From contig OV884012.1 of NCBI GenBank assembly GCA_930367205.1, positions 46,645,239 to 46,709,238 of the forward strand: a stretch of DNA of 64,000 bases. The letters are read 5' to 3'. The stretch comes from Acanthosoma haemorrhoidale. Taxonomy: Eukaryota > Arthropoda > Insecta > Hemiptera > Acanthosomatidae. The notes under the pieces are model-generated. The model saw only the letters and a program-made list of their open reading frames with translations. It was not told where the DNA came from and did not search any database. This document shows, one piece after another, positions 23,850-35,922 of this stretch. The position numbers and the translations under genes were made by a program. How positions within the stretch are numbered: position 1 is the first letter of the stretch; every line of letters starts with the position of its first letter.

Positions 23850-24440
23850 AAAAGTTTTATTTGCTGAAATAATTATAATCTGCATTGGGCTTAATTGTGA
23901 TAAATGGTCTCATTCACACCATATATGGAAGTTAATATATTAGATTCAGTTTCTCATTCATGCAGTATTTAAAATATAAAAAGATACATTAAAGGCACAT
24001 ATGCAAAGCCTAAGAATCCCCTAAAATCACATGGGGAGTTCCCCATGCTGCTCCTACGGTCACAGCACTGCTAAATAGTAGCAGTATAACGAGAGCCACA
24101 GAAGCTCATGGCATGAGGGGAAAATACTGGCTAGTACCACGACTCCCAGCATCGGATTAGTTACAGAAGATTTTGCGTCCATTTCCGCTTCAATCTCCAA
24201 GGAGGTTGCAGGGATGTGTAGAACAAGCGTAGGATGTGTAGACATAGCGTCCTTGCAGTGGGATTGGGATGTTTGAATAGGTTTAAAAGAAATTAAAAAA
24301 ACTTAGAGGAATTGTAGTAGGTATATTTAGGTCAATATGGTTTTATTGGCAAGGTACAAGGGCATTTCTAATTGTTCTTCGCATTGAAAAAATTGGATGC
24401 GCTTGATGTTTTCCCTCAGAGTTCAATTCCGTAAGTCCAC
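23850..24440 (-). mobile_element. Decayed Jockey-A/B-type 3' end
   Basis: On the minus strand this matches, with heavy divergence, the ORF2 3' part and 3' UTR of the family A/B elements. The 3' UTR word CCATTTATCACAATTAAGCC..GCAGATTATAATTAT corresponds to the region between the GAGATCATTTAT and GGCAGATTGTAATTAT boxes (about 23865-23925). The ORF2 end is around 24200-24420, including AACATCAAGCGCATCCAAT (about 24391-24410). No open frame survives. It abuts the satellite array with about 140 bp between. Confidence 0.6.
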
Positions 24441-26023
24441 TTTATAAATCAATATTATGTTTTCTATAGAATAGAAGATTTTCTTTTAGCAGTCTGCATA
24501 GTTTTCCTAAACGTCGCTTGAGCTCTTACCTTTTTAGTTCCGTACATGTGTTCCAACAGACCTGAGAGACAAGTGCAAGTGTTTTCACAACTTTTCAATT
24601 TTTCTTAATGTTATCAGCGCTTTCGACAGCACTAAGCTGTCATCTTCATTTGTGTAAATGTTGCCTGATAGTGGGTTAATTGGTATTTGGGTTTCTGTTC
24701 AACCTTCAATGAAAGAAAAATACTCACAGATGTTCCGCTTTCGACTAATATTTTATTATAAAAGAGTTTTATTGTGTTTTCACAACTTTTCAATTTTTCT
24801 TAATGTTATCAGCGCTTTCGAAAGCACTAAGCTGTCATCTTCATTTGTGTAAATGTTGCCTGATAGTGGGTTAATTGGTATTTGGGTTTCTGTTACCTTC
24901 AATGAAAGAAAAATACTCACAGATGTTCCGCTTTCGACTAATTTTTTTATTATAAAACAGTTTTATTGTGTTTTCACAACTTATCAATTTTTCTTAATGT
25001 TATCAGCACTTTCGACAGCACTAAGCTGTCATCTTCATTTGTGTAAATGTTGCCTGATAGTGGGTTAATTGATATTTGGGTTTCTGTTCAACCTTCAATG
25101 AAAGAAAAATACTCACAGATGTTCCGCTTTCGACTAATTTTTTATTATAAAACAGTTTTATTGTGTTTTCACAACTTATCAATTTTTCTTAATGTTATCA
25201 GCACTTTCGACAGCACTAAGCTGTCATCTTCATTTGTGTAAATGTTGCCTGATAGTGGGTTAATTGATATTTGGGTTTCTGTTCAACCTTCAATGAAAGA
25301 AAAATACTCACAGATGTTCCGCTTTCGACTAATTTTTTATTATAAAACAGTTTTATTGTGTTTTCACAACTTATCAATTTTTCTTAATGTTATCAGCACT
25401 TTCGACAGCACTAAGCTGTCATCTTCATTTGTGTAAATGTTGCCTGATAGTGGGTTAATTGATATTTGGGTTTCTGTTCAACCTTCAATGAAAGAAAAAT
25501 ACTCACAGATGTTCCGCTTTCGACTAATTTTTTATTATAAAACAGTTTTATTGTGTTTTCACAACTTATCAATTTTTCTTAATGTTATCAGCACTTTCGA
25601 CAGCACTAAGCTGTCATCTTCATTTGTGTAAATGTTGCCTGATAGTGGGTTAATTGATATTTGGGTTTCTGTTCAACCTTCAATGAAAGAAAAATACTCA
25701 CAGATGTTCCGCTTTCGACTAATTTTTTATTATAAAACAGTTTTATTGTGTTTTCACAACTTATCAATTTTTCTTAATGTTATCAGCGCTTTCGACAGCA
25801 CTAAGCTGTCATCTTCATTTGTGTAAATGTTGCCTGATAGTGGGTTAATTGGTATTTGGGTTTCTGTTCAACCTTCAATGAAAGAAAAGTACTCACAGAT
25901 GTTCCGCTTTCGACTAATTTTTTTTATTATAAAACAGTTTTATTGTGTTTTCACAACTTATCAATTTTTCTTAATGTTATCAGCACTTTCGACAGCACTA
26001 AGCTGTCATCTTCATTTGTGTAA

Positions 26024-27782
26024 ATGTTGCCTGATAGTGGGTTAATTGATATTTGGGTTTCTGTTCAACCTTCAATGAAAGAAAAATACTCACAGATGTT
26101 CCGCTTTCGACTAATTTTTTATTATAAAACAGTTTTATTGTGTTTTCACAACTTTTCAATTTTTCTTAATGTTATCAGCACTTTCGACAGCACTAAGCTG
26201 TCATCTTCATTTGTGTAAATGTTGCCTGATAGTGGGTTAATTGATATTTGGGTTTCTGTTCAACCTTCAATGAAAGAAAAATACTCACAGATGTTCCGCT
26301 TTCGACCAATTTTTTATTATAAAACAGTTTTATTGTGTTTTCACAACTTATCAATTTTTCTTAATGTTATCAGCACTTTCGACAGCACTAAGCTGTCATC
26401 TTCATTTGTGTAAATGTTGCCTGATAGTGGGTTAATTGATATTTGGGTTTCTGTTCAACCTTCAATGAAAGAAAAATACTCACAGATGTTCCGCTTTCGA
26501 CTAATATTTTATTATAAAACAGTTTTATTGTGTTTTCACAACTTATCAATTTTTCTTAATGTTATCAGCACTTTCGACAGCACTAAGCTGTCATCTTCAT
26601 TTGTGTAAATGTTGCCTGATAGTGGGTTAATTGATATTTGGGTTTCTGTTCAACCTTCAATGAAAGAAAAATACTCACAGATGTTCCGCTTTCGACTAAT
26701 TTTTTATTATAAAACAGTTTTATTGTGTTTTCACAACTTATCAATTTTTCTTAATGTTATCAGCGCTTTCGACAGCACTAAGCTGTCATCTTCATTTGTG
26801 TAAATGTTGCCTGATAGTGGGTTAATTGGTATTTGGGTTTCTGTTCAACCTTCAATGAAAGAAAAGTACTCACAGATGTTCCGCTTTCGACTAATTTTTT
26901 TTATTATAAAACAGTTTTATTGTGTTTTCACAACTTATCAATTTTTCTTAATGTTATCAGCACTTTCGACAGCACTAAGCTGTCATCTTCATTTGTGTAA
27001 ATGTTGCCTGATAGTGGGTTAATTGATATTTGGGTTTCTGTTCAACCTTCAATGAAAGAAAAATACTCACAGATGTTCCGCTTTCGACTAATTTTTTATT
27101 ATAAAACAGTTTTATTGTGTTTTCACAACTTTTCAATTTTTCTTAATGTTATCAGCACTTTCGACAGCACTAAGCTGTCATCTTCATTTGTGTAAATGTT
27201 GCCTGATAGTGGGTTAATTGATATTTGGGTTTCTGTTCAACCTTCAATGAAAGAAAAATACTCACAGATGTTCCGCTTTCGACCAATTTTTTATTATAAA
27301 ACAGTTTTATTGTGTTTTCACAACTTATCAATTTTTCTTAATGTTATCAGCACTTTCGACAGCACTAAGCTGTCATCTTCATTTGTGTAAATGTTGCCTG
27401 ATAGTGGGTTAATTGATATTTGGGTTTCTGTTCAACCTTCAATGAAAGAAAAATACTCACAGATGTTCCGCTTTCGACTAATATTTTATTATAAAACAGT
27501 TTTATTGTGTTTTCACAACTTATCAATTTTTCTTAATGTTATCAGCGCTTTCGACAGCACTAAGCTGTCATCTTCATTTGTGTAAATGTTGCCTGATAGT
27601 GGGTTAATTGGTATTTGGGTTTCTGTTCAACCTTCAATGAAAGAAAAGTACTCACAGATGTTCCGCTTTCGACTAATTTTTTTTATTATAAAACAGTTTT
27701 ATTGTGTTTTCACAACTTATCAATTTTTCTTAATGTTATCAGCACTTTCGACAGCACTAAGCTGTCATCTTCATTTGTGTAA
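26024..27782 (+). repeat. Higher-order repeat block within the satellite (4-5 monomers)
   Basis: The 197-bp variant (unit starts 25827, 26804, 27586; GGTATTTGGG and AAAGTACTC markers) recurs after 977 bp (5 units) and 782 bp (4 units). In each interval it is followed by the same order of variants: a unit with CACAACTTTTCAA, then one with CGACCAATT, then one with CTAATATTTTA. The following block from 27783 starts the same order again. This is a higher-order repeat with loss or gain of one monomer. Confidence 0.8.
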
Positions 27783-30125
27783 ATGTTGCCTGATAGTGGG
27801 TTAATTGATATTTGGGTTTCTGTTCAACCTTCAATGAAAGAAAAATACTCACAGATGTTCCGCTTTCGACTAATTTTTTATTATAAAACAGTTTTATTGT
27901 GTTTTCACAACTTTTCAATTTTTCTTAATGTTATCAGCACTTTCGACAGCACTAAGCTGTCATCTTCATTTGTGTAAATGTTGCCTGATAGTGGGTTAAT
28001 TGATATTTGGGTTTCTGTTCAACCTTCAATGAAAGAAAAATACTCACAGATGTTCCGCTTTCGACCAATTTTTTATTATAAAACAGTTTTATTGTGTTTT
28101 CACAACTTATCAATTTTTCTTAATGTTATCAGCACTTTCGACAGCACTAAGCTGTCATCTTCATTTGTGTAAATGTTGCCTGATAGTGGGTTAATTGATA
28201 TTTGGGTTTCTGTTCAACCTTCAATGAAAGAAAAATACTCACAGATGTTCCGCTTTCGACTAATATTTTATTATAAAACAGTTTTATTGTGTTTTCACAA
28301 CTTATCAATTTTTCTTAATGTTATCAGCACTTTCGACAGCACTAAGCTGTCATCTTCATTTGTGTAAATGTTGCCTGATAGTGGGTTAATTGATATTTGG
28401 GTTTCTGTTCAACCTTCAATGAAAGAAAAATACTCACAGATGTTCCGCTTTCGACTAATTTTTTATTATAAAACAGTTTTATTGTGTTTTCACAACTTAT
28501 CAATTTTTCTTAATGTTATCAGCACTTTCGACAGCACTAAGCTGTCATCTTCATTTGTGTAAATGTTGCCTGATAGTGGGTTAATTGATATTTGGGTTTC
28601 TGTTCAACCTTCAATGAAAGAAAAATACTCACAGATGTTCCGCTTTCGACTAATTTTTTTATTATAAAACAGTTTTATTGTGTTTTCACAACTTTTCAAT
28701 TTTTCTTAATGTTATCAGCGCTTTCGAAAGCACTAAGCTGTCATCTTCATTTGTGTAAATGTTGCCTGATAGTGGGTTAATTGGTATTTGGGTTTCTGTT
28801 CAACCTTCAATGAAAGAAAAATACTCACAGATGTTCCGCTTTCGACTAATTTTTTTATTATAAAACAGTTTTATTGTGTTTTCACAACTTATCAATTTTT
28901 CTTAATGTTATCAGCGCTTTCGAAAGCACTAAGCTGTCATCTTCATTTGTGTAAATGTTGCCTGATAGTGGGTTAATTGATATTTGGGTTTCTGTTCAAC
29001 CTTCAATGAAAGAAAAATACTCACAGATGTTCCGCTTTCGACTAATTTTTTATTATAAAACAGTTTTATTGTGTTTTCACAACTTATCAATTTTTCTTAA
29101 TGTTATCAGCACTTTCGACAGCACTAAGCTGTCATCTTCATTTGTGTAAATGTTGCCTGATAGTGGGTTAATTGATATTTGGGTTTCTGTTCAACCTTCA
29201 ATGAAAGAAAAATACTCACAGATGTTCCGCTTTCGACTAATTTTTTTATTATAAAACAGTTTTATTGTGTTTTCACAACTTATCAATTTTTCTTAATGTT
29301 ATCAGCACTTTCGACAGCACTAAGCTGTCATCTTCATTTGTGTAAATGTTGCCTGATAGTGGGTTAATTGATATTTGGGTTTCTGTTCAACCTTCAATGA
29401 AAGTAAAATACTCACAGATGTTCCGCTTTCGACTAATTTTTTATTATAAAACAGTTTTATTGTGTTTTCACAACTTATCAATTTTTCTTAATGTTATCAG
29501 CACTTTCGACAGCACTAAGCTGTCATCTTCATTTGTGTAAATGTTGCCTGATAGTGGGTTAATTGATATTTGGGTTTCTGTTCAACCTTCAATGAAAGAA
29601 AAATACTCACAGATGTTCCGCTTTCGACTAATTTTTTATTATAAAACAGTTTTATTGTGTTTTCACAACTTATCAATTTTTCTTAATGTTATCAGCACTT
29701 TCGACAGCACTAAGCTGTCATCTTCATTTGTGTAAATGTTGCCTGATAGTGGGTTAATTGATATTTGGGTTTCTGTTCAACCTTCAATGAAAGAAAAATA
29801 CTCACAGATGTTCCGCTTTCGACTAATTTTTTATTATAAAACAGTTTTATTGTGTTTTCACAACTTTTCAATTTTTCTTAATGTTATCAGCGCTTTCGAA
29901 AGCACTAAGCTGTCATCTTCATTTGTGTAAATGTTGCCTGATAGTGGGTTAATTGATATTTGGGTTTCTGTTCAACCTTCAATGAAAGAAAAATACTCAC
30001 AGATGTTCCGCTTTCGACTAATATTTTATTATAAAAGAGTTTTATTGTGTTTTCACAACTTTTCAATTTTTCTTAATGTTATCAGCGCTTTCGAAAGCAC
30101 TAAGCTGTCATCTTCATTTGTGTAA

Positions 30126-33100
30126 ATGTTGCCTGATAGTGGGTTAATTGGTATTTGGGTTTCTGTTCAACCTTCAATGAAAGAAAAATACTCACAGATG
30201 TTCCGCTTTCGACTAATTTTTTATTATAAAACAGTTTTATTGTGTTTTCACAACTTTTCAATTTTTCTTAATGTTATCAGCACTTTCGACAGCACTAAGC
30301 TGTCATCTTCATTTGTGTAAATGTGGCCTGATAGTGGGTTAATTGATATTTGGGTTTCTGTTCAACCTTCAATGAAAGAAAAATACTCACAGATGTTCCG
30401 CTTTCGACCAATTTTTTATTATAAAACAGTTTTATTGTGTTTTCACAACTTATCAATTTTTCTTAATGTTATCAGCACTTTCGACAGCACTAAGCTGTCA
30501 TCTTCATTTGTGTAAATGTTGCCTGATAGTGGGTTAATTGATATTTGGGTTTCTGTTCAACCTTCAATGAAAGAAAAATACTCACAGATGTTCCGCTTTC
30601 GACTAATTTTTTATTATAAAACAGTTTTATTGTGTTTTCACAACTTTTCAATTTTTCTTAATGTTATCAGCGCTTTCGAAAGCACTAAGCTGTCATCTTC
30701 ATTTGTGTAAATGTTGCCTGATAGTGGGTTAATTGATATTTGGGTTTCTGTTCAACCTTCAATGAAAGAAAAATACTCACAGATGTTCCGCTTTCGACTA
30801 ATATTTTATTATAAAAGAGTTTTATTGTGTTTTCACAACTTATCAATTTTTCTTAATGTTATCAGCACTTTCGACAGCACTAAGCTGTCATCTTCATTTG
30901 TGTAAATGTTGCCTGATAGTGGGTTAATTGATATTTGGGTTTCTGTTCAACCTTCAATGAAAGAAAAATACTCACAGATGTTCCGCTTTCGACTAATATT
31001 TTATTATAAAAGAGTTTTATTGTGTTTTCACAATTTTTCAATTTTTCTTAATGTTATCAGCACTTTCGACAGCACTAAGCTGTCATCTTCATTTGTGTAA
31101 ATGTTGCCTGATAGTGGGTTAATTGATATTTGGGTTTCTGTTCAACCTTCAATGAAAGAAAAATACTCACAGATGTTCCGCTTTCGACCAATTTTTTATT
31201 ATAAAACAGTTTTATTGTGTTTTCACAACTTTTCAATTTTTCTTAATGTTATCAGCACTTTCGACAGCACTAAGCTGTCATCTTCATTTGTGTAAATGTT
31301 GCCTGATAGTGGGTTAATTGATATTTGGGTTTCTGTTCAACCTTCAATGAAAGAAAAATACTCACAGATGTTCCGCTTTCGACCAATTTTTTATTATAAA
31401 ACAGTTTTATTGTGTTTTCACAACTTATCAATTTTTCTTAATGTTATCAGCACTTTCGACAGCACTAAGCTGTCATCTTCATTTGTGTAAATGTTGCCTG
31501 ATAGTGGGTTAATTGATATTTGGGTTTCTGTTCAACCTTCAATGAAAGAAAAATACTCACAGATGTTCCGCTTTCGACTAATTTTTTATTATAAAACAGT
31601 TTTATTGTGTTTTCACAACTTATCAATTTTTCTTAATGTTATCAGCGCTTTCGACAGCACTGAGCTGTCATCTTCATTTGTGTAAATGTTGCCTGATAGT
31701 GGGTTAATTGGTATTTGGGTTTCTGTTCAACCTTCAATGAAAGAAAAATACTCACAGATGTTCCGCTTTCGACTAATTTTTTATTATAAAACAGTTTTAT
31801 TGTGTTTTCACAACTTTTCAATTTTTCTTAATGTTATCAGCACTTTCGACAGCACTAAGCTGTCATCTTCATTTGTGTAAATGTGGCCTGATAGTGGGTT
31901 AATTGATATTTGGGTTTCTGTTCAACCTTCAATGAAAGAAAAATACTCACAGATGTTCCGCTTTCGACCAATTTTTTATTATAAAACAGTTTTATTGTGT
32001 TTTCACAACTTATCAATTTTTCTTAATGTTATCAGCACTTTCGACAGCACTAAGCTGTCATCTTCATTTGTGTAAATGTTGCCTGATAGTGGGTTAATTG
32101 ATATTTGGGTTTCTGTTCAACCTTCAATGAAAGAAAAATACTCACAGATGTTCCGCTTTCGACTAATTTTTTATTATAAAACAGTTTTATTGTGTTTTCA
32201 CAACTTTTCAATTTTTCTTAATGTTATCAGCGCTTTCGAAAGCACTAAGCTGTCATCTTCATTTGTGTAAATGTTGCCTGATAGTGGGTTAATTGATATT
32301 TGGGTTTCTGTTCAACCTTCAATGAAAGAAAAATACTCACAGATGTTCCGCTTTCGACTAATATTTTATTATAAAAGAGTTTTATTGTGTTTTCACAACT
32401 TATCAATTTTTCTTAATGTTATCAGCACTTTCGACAGCACTAAGCTGTCATCTTCATTTGTGTAAATGTTGCCTGATAGTGGGTTAATTGATATTTGGGT
32501 TTCTGTTCAACCTTCAATGAAAGAAAAATACTCACAGATGTTCCGCTTTCGACTAATATTTTATTATAAAAGAGTTTTATTGTGTTTTCACAACTTATCA
32601 ATTTTTCTTAATGTTATCAGCACTTTCGACAGCACTAAGCTGTCATCTTCATTTGTGTAAATGTTGCCTGATAGTGGGTTAATTGATATTTGGGTTTCTG
32701 TTCAACCTTCAATGAAAGAAAAATACTCACAGATGTTCCGCTTTCGACTAATTTTTTATTATAAAACAGTTTTATTGTGTTTTCACAACTTTTCAATTTT
32801 TCTTAATGTTATCAGCGCTTTCGAAAGCACTAAGCTGTCATCTTCATTTGTGTAAATGTTGCCTGATAGTGGGTTAATTGATATTTGGGTTTCTGTTCAA
32901 CCTTCAATGAAAGAAAAATACTCACAGATGTTCCGCTTTCGACTAATATTTTATTATAAAAGAGTTTTATTGTGTTTTCACAACTTATCAATTTTTCTTA
33001 ATGTTATCAGCACTTTCGACAGCACTAAGCTGTCATCTTCATTTGTGTAAATGTTGCCTGATAGTGGGTTAATTGATATTTGGGTTTCTGTTCAACCTTC

Positions 33101-33830
33101 AATGAAAGAAAAATACTCACAGATGTTCCGCTTTCGACTAATATTTTATTATAAAAGAGTTTTATTGTGTTTTCACAATTTTTCAATTTTTCTTAATGTT
33201 ATCAGCACTTTCGACAGCACTAAGCTGTCATCTTCATTTGTGTAAATGTTGCCTGATAGTGGGTTAATTGATATTTGGGTTTCTGTTCAACCTTCAATGA
33301 AAGAAAAATACTCACAGATGTTCCGCTTTCGACCAATTTTTTATTATAAAACAGTTTTATTGTGTTTTCACAACTTTTCAATTTTTCTTAATGTTATCAG
33401 CACTTTCGACAGCACTAAGCTGTCATCTTCATTTGTGTAAATGTTGCCTGATAGTGGGTTAATTGATATTTGGGTTTCTGTTCAACCTTCAATGAAAGAA
33501 AAATACTCACAGATGTTCCGCTTTCGACCAATTTTTTATTATAAAACAGTTTTATTGTGTTTTCACAACTTATCAATTTTTCTTAATGTTATCAGCACTT
33601 TCGACAGCACTAAGCTGTCATCTTCATTTGTGTAAATGTTGCCTGATAGTGGGTTAATTGATATTTGGGTTTCTGTTCAACCTTCAATGAAAGAAAAATA
33701 CTCACAGATGTTCCGCTTTCGACTAATTTTTTATTATAAAACAGTTTTATTGTGTTTTCACAACTTATCAATTTTTCTTAATGTTATCAGCGCTTTCGAC
33801 AGCACTGAGCTGTCATCTTCATTTGTGTAA
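30126..33830 (+). repeat. Second higher-order repeat: 8-monomer and 11-monomer versions
   Basis: Units 30126-31685 (8 monomers, 1560 bp) are repeated at 31686-33830 (11 monomers). Diagnostic variants recur in the same order: GGTATTTGGG unit (30126/31686), ATGTGGCC unit (30321/31881), CACAATTTTTCAA unit (30906/33051), two CGACCAATT units (31101, 31296/33246, 33441) and the ACTGAGCTGTC unit (31491/33636). The longer version carries three extra monomers inside, consistent with a further unequal exchange. Confidence 0.85.
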
Positions 33831-34015
33831 ATGTTGCCTGATAGTGGGTTAATTGATATTTGGATTTCTGTTCAACCTTCAATGAAAGAAAAATACTCAC
33901 AGATGTTCCGCTTTCGACTAATTTTTTATTATAAAACAGTTTTATTGTGTTTTCACAACTTTTCAATTTTTCTTAATGTTATCAGCGCTTTCGACAGCAC
34001 TAAGCTGTTATCTTC

Positions 34016-34140
34016 CATTATCTCTACAATAAAATAAAAAGTCAAATGATAAAAACTTTTACCTGCTCATACAAGACAAGTTAATTACTATTATTATACT
34101 TAACAATGGTTACTTATTTTTAATATGTCCTTCGACTACA
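34016..34140 (+). repeat. Foldback-element interior flanking the satellite
   Basis: Immediately after the last monomer the sequence continues TTATCTCTACAATAAAATAAAA.. TTTTACCTG.. CTATTATTAT and matches, with small gaps, 35530-35640, which is arm end plus interior of the foldback element at 35454-35922. The array is therefore joined to a relative of that element at the position where its arm would continue. Confidence 0.75.
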
Positions 34141-35453
34141 ACCAAAAATTGAACATGTATGTAGTAAATAATTAAAATCAAAAAAACTAAATTAAAAACT
34201 ATCAAGTAACCTTCAAAAATCATCAACAAAAAAAATTGTCAACAAGTTGTCATAAAATTCTAAAAACCTACTTAAAACACAACAATATACCAATATTATG
34301 GCTTCTCTCCTAATTAGTTATGTGGGATATATAACTCATCTAAAACACTAGTATATTTTTATCTAAATATTTCTACATCTACATCCACGCTCCTCACTTA
34401 ACAACCTGGCTTTGTCCAGGAGGCACGGAGGGGTTGGTTAAATATTTATTATAATTGTTTATTGGTAGGGGGATAAAAAGATTAGGCAAGTAATTGGAGG
34501 AATACACTGAGAGTTAATCCCAAATTTGATATATTAATAAAAATGTCTTAATAATGTTTGGTTCGTGAAAATTGATAGGCCATTTTGGCTAGAGAATGGA
34601 ATGGGAGGAGATTGTGTAAGGATGACCCTTGACGGGAGAGAGTACGGATAAAATTGTGGAATATATATTATGTGAACCGGGCACACAGGTACAGGTACAA
34701 CAGCCTTGCAAGGCTGCAGAGGTGGCTGACCTTGCGGGCACCGCACTCCCACTATCCCACTTGTATCTTACATACTTGTTGATTCCTTCCTCCAGTTATC
34801 CTTAACTTACAGATAACTCCATATATCTATCCCCCAGGATAGGAGCCCCCCTCCAGTATGGGTCAAACTCCTCCGACTCCCCCCCCCCCCAGTTTTCCAT
34901 TCATTACCTTCAAACGGTGGGCATCGTAGACTGCGATAATGGACCCCTTCCGTACATATCCGTTTTGTAACAACTTCCTCAACAGTGGCTGCCGACAAGC
35001 CAATGATTATTAGTGGGAAGCGAGTTTCAAATACAGAGCAATTATCAACCACGCCTTGCCTTAAGGACTGGCGTGCAACAAAGCGAATTCAAGCGACAAG
35101 ATCTTCATTCACAAACATCTTGAAATAAGCCGACCAGATTTTGTATGAATGTTGGCATGAGTGAGAACTCCACATATTGAGCTATAACGTATGAATGAGC
35201 TATAACAATTACTAATACTAGAAAAGAAAGTCTTCACTATACGAATGAAGAATTTAAAAAATAAATAACATTTTAAGATTTTCACATGTAACTGAAATAA
35301 CACAAAGTTACAAATTGGAAATAATGCAAAAAGTATTTTAACAAGACATTCTCCATAAAAGGTTTGGGCTTGAAACATAAAAAAAACTAATTATTACGCA
35401 TTAAGTTACAACCAAATTATATAAGTTTATTTCACTATTTTAGTTATTTTACA
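34141..35453. other. Unassigned; possible LINE 3' end at 34366-34760 (minus)
   Basis: On the minus strand the stretch ending near 34366 closes with GAGCGTGGATGTAGATGTAGAAAT, a short GATGTA repeat as seen at the 3' ends of some non-LTR elements. It is preceded by a GC-richer 3' UTR-like block (34400-34760). No RT motif was found, so this is tentative. 34800-35060 is GC-richer with a C-run (about 34881-34890) and an 81-codon minus frame without recognisable motif. Confidence 0.3.
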
Positions 35454-35922
35454 ACTATTATAAAACATTTCCACAACTGATAACCTCTTCTTAATCGAAA
35501 TAACGCATTTAACAGCTCTAGGCTGTTATCTTCAGTTATCTCTACAATAAAATAAAAAAAACCTTTACCTGGGCATGTGGTGACAAATTGATTTCTATTA
35601 TTATAACAGTGCTGCATTTGTAGCATAGTTTTTAATTTTAATTATTTACTACTTAGGTGTTGTATTTCTGAATTTTTAATTGTAGTAGAATAGGAGGAAA
35701 ATTGCAAGCTAAGTTCAGGCCAGCACTGTTAGTGGAATATATTCTATATTCTACTTAATGACTGTGGCCACTGTTACGTATAATAATATTAATTATTTTG
35801 TGTGAATTTTTATTTTATTGTAGAGATAACTGAATTTGACAGCTTAGAGCTGTCTAAAGTGTTATTTTAATAAAGAAGTTATCAGTTGTGTAAAGGCCAT
35901 AAAACTGTTTTATAATTATATC
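35454..35922. mobile_element. Foldback element related to the 195-bp satellite
   Basis: Two arms of about 100 bp in inverted orientation (35454-35555 and 35809-35922) around about 250 bp. Each arm reads inwards ATTATAAAACA, CACAACTGATAAC, a hairpin (TAACAGC-TCTAG-GCTGTTA at 35510-35528; GACAGC-TTAGA-GCTGTC at 35838-35854) and TTATCTCTACAATAAAATAAAA. The satellite monomer has the same order: ATTATAAAACAGTTTTA, CACAACTTATCA, hairpin, CATCTTCA. No coding capacity, so it is a non-autonomous inverted-repeat element. I cannot assign a superfamily; no clear target duplication was found. Confidence 0.75.

Larger units (their letters stand above)
24579..34015 (+). repeat. 195-bp satellite array, about 48 head-to-tail copies
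   Basis: From GTGTTTTCACAAC at 24579 to about 34015 the sequence repeats every 195 bp (units of 194, 196 and 197 bp also occur, differing mainly in a T-run after CGACTAA). Taking ATGTTGCC as unit start, units begin at 24658, 24853, 25047 and so on to 33831. Most differ by only a few bases. Each unit holds CACAACTTATCAATTTTTC, TTATCAGC(A/G)CTTTCGA, a hairpin GACAGC-ACTAA-GCTGTC and CATCTTCATTTGTGTAA. Because 195 is a multiple of 3, each unit shows the same 64-codon frame. Length changes and amino-acid-changing substitutions argue this is not coding. The last unit (33831 onward) diverges at its end and passes into foldback-element sequence. Confidence 0.97.

Noticed and set aside
24579..34015. 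CRISPR-like or bacterial repeat array
   Set aside because: Units are contiguous 195-bp monomers without unique spacers, and the context is metazoan transposons.
24658..34037. Dozens of 64-72-codon frames as a tandem gene family
   Set aside because: They are the same frame of a 195-bp satellite; indels and non-synonymous changes accumulate freely.
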